Of a stretch of 64,000 nt of DNA, positions 31,822 through 39,396 are shown one piece after another. The notes beneath the pieces were generated by a model. The model was not told where the DNA came from. It saw only the letters and a program-made list of their open reading frames with translations, and searched no databases. Origin of the DNA: Rhodococcus sp. OK302 (GTDB lineage Bacteria; Actinomycetota; Actinomycetes; Mycobacteriales; Mycobacteriaceae). The translations under genes were made by a program, and so were the position numbers. Position 1 is the first letter of the stretch, and the number at the start of each line of letters is the position of its first letter. The DNA is taken from positions 558,001 through 622,000 of the forward strand of contig NZ_NPJZ01000002.1 of NCBI RefSeq assembly GCF_002245895.1. Reading direction: 5' to 3'.

Positions 31822-33165
31822 TCAATTCGTACGCGCCATTCGGGCGTCGGCCAGGTGCTGTGCGAAGGCTGCTCGGGCAGCTGCGCGACTCGCGGCCGAG
31901 GCGGCCGCTGCGTCTCTGCGTGTACGTTCTGCCTGTCGTTCAGTGATTTCCTTGCGTCGGGTTTCGTCGGATTGCGTGCGTTTTTCGCTAGGGGACGGGC
32001 CGGTCCAGTCGAGCTGCGAGAGCTTCCACCGCAGGAATGCTGATGGGGAGCTGATTGCGCTGGCTGTAGGCCAAATCTGGCCGGTTTCAGCGGTGTGACG
32101 TGAGAGTGTCTGGGCGATGTCGCGGCCGCTCCAGCGTGTGGTGTCGATGCCTGCACCGCGGATTCCGTCCGCGATGGTTCCGATGTGCTGTCGGGGAGTG
32201 CCGATCCGGTCTTTCGGGTCGAAGGCTGGTGCATGGGTGGCGAGCGATGCAGCGGCTCGCTGCAGTTCGATTGGCCGTTGGGTGGTGTGGTTAGAGGAGT
32301 TTTTCCGCGCGCGTGCGCGTTGGTGAGTACTTCCTACGGAAGAAGAAGAACAAACAAAAGCATTCGAAGATAGGGGGCCACGGGCGCCTGGCTGGGGATT
32401 GTCGCCGGTATTGGATCCGGTCGGCGGGGTCTTGCGCTGGGTGCAGGTACGAAACGCTGCAACGCGGGCGGTAGCGCGGCTGCGCCGTGCACGCTGGGGA
32501 CGTTCGATTGGGGGAGTGGAGATCACGACTGCTTTGGGCGATGACAGCGACCATGTCGAGGCTGCTTTGTGCTGGCTTCCGCCGTGGTGGGCTTCTGCTG
32601 CCAGGTACTCGAAGCTCGACAGTGTGCGGCCTCGTGCATGCTCGACTCCCATGGAGAGGGCTTTGAGTACGCGACGGGCGCGTTTGAGGGTGGTGTCGGA
32701 AACCCCTGCGTGGTCGGCGATTCGGGCCTTCGAGGCGGTGACTCCTCGGCCGGTCTGGGTTTCGGCGAACCTTGCATGGGCGTTGGCGCAGGCCATCAGG
32801 GTGTCAACTGCGAGGTGTTCCTTGGCGAGCGCAGCGCGACCGCCCTCGGTTGCAGTGACCTGGTGACGGAGCTGACGTAGCCACTCTGTGCGGCCGGACC
32901 AGATCGGAACGCGAGACTGCTCGGACGGGGTAACGGGTAGCGCCCATGAGGACCCGCGCTGGGCGCTGTCGGCATTGAAAGCTTCGAGGTGTTCGATTTT
33001 CGCGGTTGCCGAGCGGACAGTTTCGGCCCATTGGATGTCGGGGGCGGTGAAGGTCTTTGTTTTGGTGACATTTTCGGGGTCGGGATGTGACTTGCCGACA
33101 ATGTCACTTTCGATTGGTGTTGTTCCTGGTTCAGGGTGTGGGTTACCCTGAGACGTACCCTTCAC
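31822..33165 (-). CDS. Putative plasmid replication initiation protein
   Basis: A 447-aa basic protein. About residues 130-185 form a winged-helix/HTH region (GRGVTASKARIADHAGVSDT, TLKRARRVLKALSMGV) followed by FEYLAAEAHHGG. Low-complexity spacers and a second conserved block (WSGRDIAQTLSRH, AFLRWKLSQLDW) lead to an Arg/Ala-rich coiled tail. This arrangement is known from HTH replication proteins of actinobacterial plasmids. The identification rests on remembered similarity. The 330-bp non-coding stretch upstream could be the origin it acts on. Confidence 0.6.
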   Translation of the reverse strand: MKGTSQGNPHPEPGTTPIESDIVGKSHPDPENVTKTKTFTAPDIQWAETVRSATAKIEHLEAFNADSAQRGSSWALPVTPSEQSRVPIWSGRTEWLRQLRHQVTATEGGRAALAKEHLAVDTLMACANAHARFAETQTGRGVTASKARIADHAGVSDTTLKRARRVLKALSMGVEHARGRTLSSFEYLAAEAHHGGSQHKAASTWSLSSPKAVVISTPPIERPQRARRSRATARVAAFRTCTQRKTPPTGSNTGDNPQPGARGPLSSNAFVCSSSSVGSTHQRARARKNSSNHTTQRPIELQRAAASLATHAPAFDPKDRIGTPRQHIGTIADGIRGAGIDTTRWSGRDIAQTLSRHTAETGQIWPTASAISSPSAFLRWKLSQLDWTGPSPSEKRTQSDETRRKEITERQAERTRRDAAAASAASRAAARAAFAQHLADARMARTN

Positions 33166-33497
33166 GGGTAGTCCCTTCAGTGAGATGAAGCGAAATGCGG
33201 TACCCGAAGTCGAAGCGGTTTACTTCTTCTTCAGCTAGAAACGGTGTCGGTTGCCCGGCAAGGCATTCCGATCGGCGAACTTGATTTACGTACCCCCGCA
33301 AGGGGGTTTCGTCATTTCTAGGGTTACTGCGCTATGGAATCCGAGGTCCCGCGTGTGTGGACTGGTTGGTTTGGAGGGTTACCTTCCAAATGGGGGCATG
33401 GTTGCAGCATGAGCAAGCGGGCTCTCTGGTGAGCGGCGCGGACACGAATTAGCTTTCGGGGAAGCTCGGGACCGCCATCAGCGATGGCGAGACTCGT
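33166..33497. other. AT-richer non-coding stretch upstream of the replication gene, candidate origin
   Basis: No gene was seen. Contains a short hairpin CCCCCGCAAGGGGG at about 33293, an imperfect palindrome TTTGGAGGGTTACCTTCCAAA at about 33370, and AT-richer patches (GTTTACTTCTTCTTCAGC). It is placed as an oriV or a rep operator would be. No clear iterons were found by eye. Confidence 0.35.
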
Positions 33498-33578
33498 TCA
33501 CTGTGCGCTACGCAGGGAAAACGTCACTCCGACCAGCCCGCACAGTCCCATGACAGTTGCCAAAATCATTGGTGTCAT
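33498..33578 (-). CDS. 26-aa membrane peptide
   Basis: The ATG overlaps the stop of the 50-aa frame before it (ATGA). Encodes MTPMILATVMGLCGLVGVTF and a short polar end: a single membrane helix. Supported only by the coupling and hydrophobicity. Confidence 0.35.
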   Translation of the reverse strand: MTPMILATVMGLCGLVGVTFSLRSAQ

Positions 33579-33727
33579 CGCGGGCGCGAATCGGCCGGCA
33601 GCGAATGATCGAGAACACCGGTTTCGCGGAGCAATGTCGAGCGGATGACACCAACGATTACCGAATCCATGATCATCGGGCAATCGTCGCGATCGGGGCT
33701 GTCGAAGTCGCCTATCAAGACGGTCAT
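33575..33727 (-). CDS. 50-aa peptide in the WhiB-like operon
   Basis: Encodes MTVLIGDFDSPDRDDCPMIM and a basic end. GGAG lies 9 nt before ATG 33727. It is the third frame of a minus-strand run beginning with the WhiB-like gene and is coupled to a 26-aa membrane peptide. No family was recognised. Confidence 0.4.
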   Translation of the reverse strand: MTVLIGDFDSPDRDDCPMIMDSVIVGVIRSTLLRETGVLDHSLPADSRPR

Positions 33728-33825
33728 GATGCAACTCCGAGATGGATCGGTGCGATCGCATAGTGGCGGGAGGCTGCGAGGAACAGTGGTTCGGCGACCG
33801 GTTGGGGTGCGGTTCGGTACGACTC

Positions 33826-34275
33826 TCATGCCTCGGCGGCCTGTGCCATGAATTTCTCGGCATCCACATCCGAATGCGCGGCGATGATTGCCGAAAATGC
33901 ACTGGTCACAGTTTCGGTCCCGTCGTATTCGATATCGTCGAGCAAGTCATGCGCGTCGAGGCCAGAGTTGATGACAGCGGTCCAGGCGTGGTGCTCTGCA
34001 GTGGGACATACCGTGCGCCTGATCGCCGCGAGGCGGCTGAGAGCGTCCCACCGGACCTCGAGGGTCTCTCGTTCGCACGTATTGGTGACTCGGCATAGAC
34101 GGCCGACGGTGCCGCCAACCTCGGTGAAATTGGGGATCGTGGCGGCGAGACCCCACTGCGGGTGGTCATACAAATCGGCGAACCAGGCCCAACAGTTGGC
34201 ATCGCAACCGCCGATAGCAGGAGATTCCACCTGCGGTGTCGCCATCTGATAGACAAGGTCTGAAACGTGGCTCAC
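33826..34275 (-). CDS. Hypothetical protein coupled to WhiB-like gene
   Basis: A 149-aa acidic soluble protein with several Cys/His residues (GGCDANCWAWFADLYDHPQW, RVTNTCERE, RRTVCPTAEHHAW). The GTG start overlaps the stop of the WhiB-like gene (GTGA). The C-terminal half is helical (SAFSAIIAAHSDVDAEKFMA). No family was recognised. Confidence 0.65.
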   Translation of the reverse strand: MSHVSDLVYQMATPQVESPAIGGCDANCWAWFADLYDHPQWGLAATIPNFTEVGGTVGRLCRVTNTCERETLEVRWDALSRLAAIRRTVCPTAEHHAWTAVINSGLDAHDLLDDIEYDGTETVTSAFSAIIAAHSDVDAEKFMAQAAEA

Positions 34276-34994
34276 GCTACGTCTCCTTCGCCTCGAAGGT
34301 TCGTACCTGAGGCGTGGAATGTGCGTGGCTTACGTCCGCGATCGACGGCATATGCACGGAGCCTGTGGTCGGCTACGGGTTTGCCGTAGTAGTCGTAGAC
34401 CGTGCCGGCCATGATCTGATCCGCAGGAAGAACCTGCCCCTGGCGAAGTGATTCTCGGCACTGCTTCAAGAGTGGACATTCCGAGCATGACGCCATCGCG
34501 CGCTTCCACGCGGAGAGGTTCTGGCCCTTGATCTCCCACGCCTGCGGCCTGCCTGCGCATATTGCTGCGCCAGGTTCGGACTGCGTGAGAGGGATCGTTC
34601 CGCGGGATTCGAGGACACGCCGAATCAATCGCAACTGCGGGCAATCCCGGACATCCGCGGTGTAGCTGAAACCGCATCGGGCGCAGCGTCCCGAGTTGGT
34701 GGGACGGTGCGAGGCAGCACGTTGCAACAGTCCAATGTCTGTAAGTCGAAATAGGTTGCGTGCCGACGACGGTCGGTCGATGTTTCGTGTGGCCAACTCG
34801 CGCAAGGCATCTGCGGCTTGGGGGCACAGTGGAGTCGTCCCGGAGAGGGCGAAGTCACATTCGATGCATCGACCGGAATTGGGTACATGTTGTGTAGTGA
34901 CCCGGAAAAGTTGCAGCGTGGAACGTGTACCGAGCGGGCTTGAGGGCACGCTCGAAAACTTCCTGACGCTCAAAGCGTCAACTAAGGTGTTCAT
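34272..34994 (-). CDS. WhiB-like protein with two N-terminal zinc-ribbon modules
   Basis: 240 residues. The C-terminal half has the four-Cys WhiB pattern for an Fe-S cluster: AAICAGRPQ, then ASCSECPLLKQCRESL, followed by the turn MAGTVYDYYGK. The N-terminal half has two related modules, SGRCIECDFALSGTTPLCPQ and SGRCARCGFSYTADVRDCPQ, each C-x2-C-x(10-11)-C. Normal WhiB proteins are 80-130 aa and lack such modules. The protein may bind DNA or sigma factor and sense redox/NO; the added fingers may bind nucleic acid. The first gene of a small coupled run. Confidence 0.75.
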   Translation of the reverse strand: MNTLVDALSVRKFSSVPSSPLGTRSTLQLFRVTTQHVPNSGRCIECDFALSGTTPLCPQAADALRELATRNIDRPSSARNLFRLTDIGLLQRAASHRPTNSGRCARCGFSYTADVRDCPQLRLIRRVLESRGTIPLTQSEPGAAICAGRPQAWEIKGQNLSAWKRAMASCSECPLLKQCRESLRQGQVLPADQIMAGTVYDYYGKPVADHRLRAYAVDRGRKPRTFHASGTNLRGEGDVA

Positions 34995-35228
34995 TGCAGA
35001 ACTCGCTTTCTGCGCTAAGGAAAATGCTGGACGGGCTGGAACCCGTTTGGTGCCGTCCCCCGGTCGTTGTCGCGGCTGGGGGACTTCTTTATGTCGTGGA
35101 GGCTTGCGCCTCGGTGATCAGCGTCTTGGAAGTTCGGATACTGTCACCTCCTTCCGCCAAAACATACCTTCTAAAGCAAGCCATATAAAACATGTCTTGT
35201 GTGCATACCCTAGTAAGGAGGCGGCAAA
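34995..35228 (+). ncRNA. Possible structured RNA with terminator and tRNA-like 3' relic
   Basis: 35030-35056 can fold (GGACGGGC with GTGCCGTCC around GGAACC). GTCCCCC (35056-) and GGGGGAC (35083-) then form a hairpin followed by TTCTTTAT, a good plus-strand terminator with no gene upstream on that strand. A short antisense or regulatory RNA is therefore possible. Further on, AAGTTCGGATACTGTCACCT (35128-) looks like the T-arm and acceptor 3' side of a tRNA, but no matching 5' acceptor strand was found. Confidence 0.35.
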
Positions 35229-35714
35229 GTGTCTAGAGATGAGGACAAGATGGGTAGGGCTCGGTCCGTGAGCCGACGAGTCATGCGGGGATTTCGCCCC
35301 GGCAACCTTGCTGCTGCGCGGCGATCGATGGGCATCTCTCGGGCTGAACTCGCTCGCCAAGCTGATATCGGCGGGACGACGATCACTCGATGGGAGAGGG
35401 ATGAAGCATCCCCTCAGGTCGACCTTTTGGCGCGGGTCGTGAAGGTACTCGGTATCGAGATTTCCGACCTCGTCCAAGTGCCTGTTGCCGAAAGGTTTCC
35501 AGGAGACTGGCGCGTCTTGCGGGGGCTCACTCAGCCGCAGTTGGGTGCCGCAGCTGGTACTTCTACCCAAATGGTTGGCAGCGTCGAGCGTGGAGAAATT
35601 TCGCTTTCCGATGCGATGGCGAAAAAGCTGTCCGCAGCGTTGGGCATCTCCGAAACTGAGCTGCGAGCCAGTTACGAGCGCGCTCGATCTCGTCCGCATG
35701 GAGAGAGTGCATAA
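35229..35714 (+). CDS. Regulator with two tandem XRE-type HTH domains
   Basis: A 161-aa protein. The first HTH_3 domain is at about residues 30-80 (MGISRAELARQADIGGTTIT, RWERDEASPQ), the second at about 95-150 (GLTQPQLGAAAGTSTQMVGS, VERGEISLSD). AAGGAGG precedes GTG 35229 by 8 nt. A double-HTH protein without an effector domain is typical for plasmid or phage copy/transfer control. It stands alone, divergent from the WhiB-like operon. Confidence 0.88.
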   Translation: MSRDEDKMGRARSVSRRVMRGFRPGNLAAARRSMGISRAELARQADIGGTTITRWERDEASPQVDLLARVVKVLGIEISDLVQVPVAERFPGDWRVLRGLTQPQLGAAAGTSTQMVGSVERGEISLSDAMAKKLSAALGISETELRASYERARSRPHGESA

Positions 35715-36074
35715 CCCATGCGCTCCATGCTTGGGGATGCAGATCGAACCCATATGTAACGTCGAGAGCAAATCGGGACGATAGATCCGATAATTGGGCG
35801 CAGTCGGCGTAAAAGCGCGATCGCGGTAGTGCGAAGTAGTCATCAGCTGTCCCCTTTTGAGCATCCGAAAGCAGACCCACGATTTGTGGGCCTTCTGCTT
35901 CAGGAAGGGAATCGCTCACCGACCAGCGCTGGCAACGAACAAAGTCGTTGCCATCGAGTAGTAAATACCTGTGAAACGCACAGATGCAAACCGCTGTGAA
36001 GCCGGTCACAAACGGGACGGTTGACCTTTGTTTCCGATGAATAGTGTTGCAGCACAATCGCTTATGATGCTCGG
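35715..36074. other. Intergenic region without a supported gene
   Basis: A minus-strand frame 35563-36081 runs back over the regulator gene and has no homology. AT-richer DNA near 36030-36065 probably holds the promoter of the next gene. Confidence 0.4.
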
Positions 36075-37028
36075 ATGTCAATTCAGGGTACGTGGCTCGC
36101 GGTAGACATCATCGGCACTCAGTTCGGAAGAGAGGTCTTCATCCATTCGGCCGCTGGCGAGCGTGTTGCCCGTCCATTGTCGCGCTGCGCCACGAAGCTC
36201 GGTCTGGACCGATCAGGTGAGGCAGTTGTTGACGCAGTCGTCAGGTCACTCCTGGACGGCAAGAAGATCCCTAAGGTCGAGGGGCTCGTCGTCGAAAGCC
36301 ACCAGATCGACGCATCCGACGGAACGCCAGTCGCCTTGATCGTGTGGATCGGCGACCGCGAGCCGGATCCTCGCCCGACCTACAACGTGTGGGTTCTCGA
36401 CATGACCGCAATGACCACGCGCACAAGTGGCGACGACCCGTCCATGATCGGAGACGGGCGAGAAGCAAACGAGGAACGTCACGTCCAGCATCTCTTCACC
36501 TGGCTCAACCCGGAAGACGCCTGGGGCATGGTTGGCGGCTACTACGACGCACTGACGGGAGAGGACGGACTGCTCATCCAGAGCTATTGGAGCTTGCGTC
36601 CCGCTGGTACCGAGTGGGTCCACATGTGGTCCTCCTGCCGACTGCGCCTCACCGACGACGGCAACCAGCGCACCCTCTACGGGCTCACCCTGCGGCTGGC
36701 CGAACGCGAACTTGAATCCAACATTGCGTCGCTGATCCGCTTCGGTAACGCGACGTTGATGCTCGTGGAGGCTCGAAACCGCATTCCGCTGACCACCGTC
36801 GGCAAGCTCGCACCCCTCGGCGAATCCAAGATCGCTCAGGTGCTCGATCAAGTCGACCTCGAACTGCTGGCGAGCCCCGACGATCCAGAAAGTTCCGGAC
36901 AGCGACTGCTGATCGATGGCGAGCCCTTCATGGCATCGACCTTCAAGCTTCACTCCGCCAGAGAAAAGGAAAAGCACGGCGATCCCGTCGCGATCATCCT
37001 TCTCGTAGAAGAAAAAGTGGCAGTCTGA
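36075..37028 (+). CDS. DUF5593/GAF-like protein
   Basis: A 317-aa soluble protein. The order of blocks (ALIVWIGDREPDPRPTYNVW, then an acidic linker, HLFTWLNPEDAWGMVGGYYD and WSSCRLRLTDDG) recalls the PAS/GAF-like DUF5593 proteins of Rhodococcus and Nocardia. No catalytic motif was seen. A reductase gene of FabG type follows 58 nt later and may be co-transcribed. Probably a ligand-sensing protein; the ligand is unknown. Confidence 0.55.
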   Translation: MSIQGTWLAVDIIGTQFGREVFIHSAAGERVARPLSRCATKLGLDRSGEAVVDAVVRSLLDGKKIPKVEGLVVESHQIDASDGTPVALIVWIGDREPDPRPTYNVWVLDMTAMTTRTSGDDPSMIGDGREANEERHVQHLFTWLNPEDAWGMVGGYYDALTGEDGLLIQSYWSLRPAGTEWVHMWSSCRLRLTDDGNQRTLYGLTLRLAERELESNIASLIRFGNATLMLVEARNRIPLTTVGKLAPLGESKIAQVLDQVDLELLASPDDPESSGQRLLIDGEPFMASTFKLHSAREKEKHGDPVAIILLVEEKVAV

Positions 37029-37086
37029 CCTGTCACCACCCGCCGTTGAAATTCCTATTCATGCAAGACTTTTGGAGGTTCTACCT

Positions 37087-37785
37087 GTGCGCGTCTTAGT
37101 TACTGGAGCCAACCGAGGAATCGGTGCAGCCATCGCCAGCCACCTTGTTGCCGAAGGTCACACAGTCTGGGGCACACACCGTGGGGCGTCGGTACCTGAT
37201 GGCGTTCACGGCGTCGAATGCGACGTCACAGACGACGAATCAGTCGATCGTGCGTTCACCCATGTAGAGACAGAAGACGGCCCTATCGAAGCGGTCATCG
37301 CCAACGCCGGCATCACCAACGACACGCTGATCATGCGCATGACCACCGAGCAGTTCACTGGTGTCGTCGACACCAACCTCACCGGGGTATTCCGTGTCGT
37401 CAAACGCGCAACCCGCAACATGCTCAAGCACCGCGCCGGCCGCATCGTGATCATCGGATCGGCCAGCGGAATGTCGGGAATGCCAGGTCAGGTCAACTAC
37501 ACCGCAGCAAAGGCTGGGGTCATCGGCCTCGCACGCTCGGTAGCCCGTGAACTTGGCTCGCGCGGCATCACTTCCAATGTCATCGCACCCGGATTCACAG
37601 AAACGGACATGGCGGCCGCAGTCAGCGACAAAGTCGTCGAAACGGCTCTCTCCCACATTCCTCTCGGACGCTTCGGTAAGCCGGAAGAGATTGCGGCCAC
37701 TGCTGCTTTCCTGCTCAGCCCAGGCGCCGGCTACATCACGGGCACCGTCATCAACGTCGATGGCGGAATCGGAATGGGTCACTAA
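37087..37785 (+). CDS. FabG-like SDR oxidoreductase
   Basis: A 232-aa short-chain dehydrogenase/reductase. NADP-binding TGANRGIG at residues about 6-13, NAG at about 78, catalytic Ser in IGSASG (about 128), and Tyr-Lys in VNYTAAKAG (about 142-146). ALSHIPLGRFGKPEEIA and GGIGMGH at the end fit 3-oxoacyl-ACP reductases. GTG 37087 follows GGAGG by 8 nt. Possibly a lipid or mycolate-precursor reductase; the true substrate is not predictable. Confidence 0.92.
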   Translation: MRVLVTGANRGIGAAIASHLVAEGHTVWGTHRGASVPDGVHGVECDVTDDESVDRAFTHVETEDGPIEAVIANAGITNDTLIMRMTTEQFTGVVDTNLTGVFRVVKRATRNMLKHRAGRIVIIGSASGMSGMPGQVNYTAAKAGVIGLARSVARELGSRGITSNVIAPGFTETDMAAAVSDKVVETALSHIPLGRFGKPEEIAATAAFLLSPGAGYITGTVINVDGGIGMGH

Positions 37786-37806
37786 CTCTAACCCCGACCT
37801 ACCACC

Positions 37807-37842
37807 AAAATGCCCGCCCCATCGATCTGGGGGCGGGCATTT
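37807..37842 (+). terminator. Strong intrinsic terminator
   Basis: AAATGCCCGCCCC and GGGGCGGGCATTT are inverted around ATCGATCTG, with A- and T-runs on the two sides, so the signal works in both directions. It separates fabG-like from the end of the minus-strand transfer operon. Confidence 0.92.
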
Positions 37843-38005
37843 GGCATCTGAGCGTGTTGATCGGCCACTGGCGAAAGAAGATTGCCCGTGACCTGCGTAG
37901 ACGACACGTCCCCGCGCGGTAGAACACATCTGACCTGCTTCCCGCCGGCCGTCCCGCACGGGGACTTTCAGAAGGGGACCGTGAGCCGCGCGGCGAAGCG
38001 GTCCT

Positions 38006-38635
38006 TTACCGCGCCTGCTGTACCTGCTCCAGCGCGGCTTTGGCTTCCGGCAGGCTCGCGGCGTACTTGGTGACCACGTCGTCCCTGTTCGTACTTGTGC
38101 GCGAGAACACTCTGTTGCCGGGGTCGTAGCCGCGTGGATCTGCGAACTGGACGGCGACTGCGAACTCGACCGGATCATCGCGGGTTTCGGGCGGCACCGT
38201 CGCCGCGACATCCATGAAGTGCTCTACGGCAGCCTCCGTCGCTTGGCCACTTTCTGCGCCACCGGGATAGCTCGATCGCCAACCGAACACGTCGACCGTA
38301 CTTCGCTTCCCTGCCGCGCCGCCGCTGTTGCCGGCGTACCAGCCGCTCTCAGCTTCCGCGGCAGCGAGCGTGCCAAGCACCATCGTCTCGTCGCCGCCTC
38401 GCGCCGTGACGATTCTGACGATCGACTCGACGGTGTAGTAGCGGCGCACGTCGACGGCGTCGTTGACGTCGATGGCAGGAATCTGTGGCGCGATAGAGGT
38501 AGTTTCAGGCCGCGGACTGGCATCGCCACCCGCATTGTCGGCTCCACACGCGGTCAAGCCGGCTACGAGCGCGGCCGACGCGACGACGATGCCGATCATG
38601 CGGGCGCCTGCGGTAGCCCTTGCGGTGCGCTTCAT
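38006..38635 (-). CDS. Lipoprotein with lysozyme-like fold, transfer operon
   Basis: A 209-aa lipoprotein with lipobox GLTAC at about residues 25-29. The domain near 75-130 (ETMVLGTLAAAEAESGWYAG, VDVFGWRSSYPGG) has the Glu-Ser-Gly-Trp arrangement of transglycosylase-like muramidase folds. GGAGGGG precedes ATG 38635. It is the last gene of the minus-strand transfer operon and could open peptidoglycan for the mating channel. The catalytic role is inferred. Confidence 0.65.
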   Translation of the reverse strand: MKRTARATAGARMIGIVVASAALVAGLTACGADNAGGDASPRPETTSIAPQIPAIDVNDAVDVRRYYTVESIVRIVTARGGDETMVLGTLAAAEAESGWYAGNSGGAAGKRSTVDVFGWRSSYPGGAESGQATEAAVEHFMDVAATVPPETRDDPVEFAVAVQFADPRGYDPGNRVFSRTSTNRDDVVTKYAASLPEAKAALEQVQQAR

Positions 38636-38793
38636 CTGTATTCCCCTCCGATGGTGAACTGCCGGTATCTGTGCATCCGGTAGTTCTGAAACCGTTTGCG
38701 CCTGTGCGATGTTCGGCGCTGCGGTCTTCGTGGATATGAACTTAGTCGATCGACGGGAACTCGCTCTTGGTGCGCTGGTCGCGGGTGTGTCGA

Positions 38794-39396
38794 TCAGTAC
38801 CGGATGCTGTCGACGAGCCACTGGCCGCCGCCTTTGGTGAGCGTGACCCACACGGTGGTATCCGGTGTGACCCCTGTGGTCTCGTCGCCGGCGATTGCCG
38901 TTTGGTGAATGCTGGCCACGCGGTGAATGAGTGTGTCTGTGTCGGTTGGGCAGCCTGAGCATCCGACGCTCACGTCGGCAACGACTTTCGCGTTGTCCGA
39001 CGCCCATTGCCCCCATTGCGCGCCGGGACCACGCTCGGTGTGGACGTCGACGAGGAGCGATGCGGCAAGTGGCTCGCTGAACCAGTTCCGTGCGCGTGCA
39101 TAGGCATCGGTGGGGCTGCGATCGGTAGCCGGATACCAGGTGAACGCGATGGAGAGTGCCTGACGCACAGTGTTTTCCGCTGCATCGCTATCGGGGTTCG
39201 ACGGGACGTCAACAGCTGTCGACGATGTCGGCGATGTCGGCGAGGTCGTCGTTGCGGCCGGCATCGCCGTTGCTTGGACGGGTGTCGCGGTGCCGGCGCC
39301 ATCGTTGCCGAAGTCGGAAAAGTAGAGCACTACCCCGGCCCCGACCGCGACCGCGACCGCGAGCGCGAGCAGAACGAGCTTGCGTACGTTACTCAC
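38794..39396 (-). CDS. Membrane-anchored exported protein of the transfer operon
   Basis: A 200-aa protein with one N-terminal membrane anchor (RKLVLLALAVAVAVGAGVVL), a Thr/Ser-rich linker, and an NTF2-like exported domain with a CSGC pair. The ending (VWVTLTKGGGQWLVDSIRY) is the same type as that of the protein at 54392-55117 (DIDGRWFVDSIS). The GTG overlaps the stop of the cell-wall hydrolase gene. Probably part of the envelope-spanning channel. Confidence 0.7.
   Translation of the reverse strand: MSNVRKLVLLALAVAVAVGAGVVLYFSDFGNDGAGTATPVQATAMPAATTTSPTSPTSSTAVDVPSNPDSDAAENTVRQALSIAFTWYPATDRSPTDAYARARNWFSEPLAASLLVDVHTERGPGAQWGQWASDNAKVVADVSVGCSGCPTDTDTLIHRVASIHQTAIAGDETTGVTPDTTVWVTLTKGGGQWLVDSIRY

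Noticed and set aside
31391..31825. Overlapping frames of about 110-126 aa on both strands
   Set aside because: No ribosome site, no homology, and neither strand shows clearly better codon use.
35128..35160. Full tRNA gene
   Set aside because: Only the T-arm and 3' acceptor resemble a tRNA; no 5' acceptor strand, D-arm or anticodon arm could be paired.
36246..36977. 243-aa minus-strand frame opposite the DUF5593-like gene
   Set aside because: Shadow of the plus-strand gene in a high-GC region.
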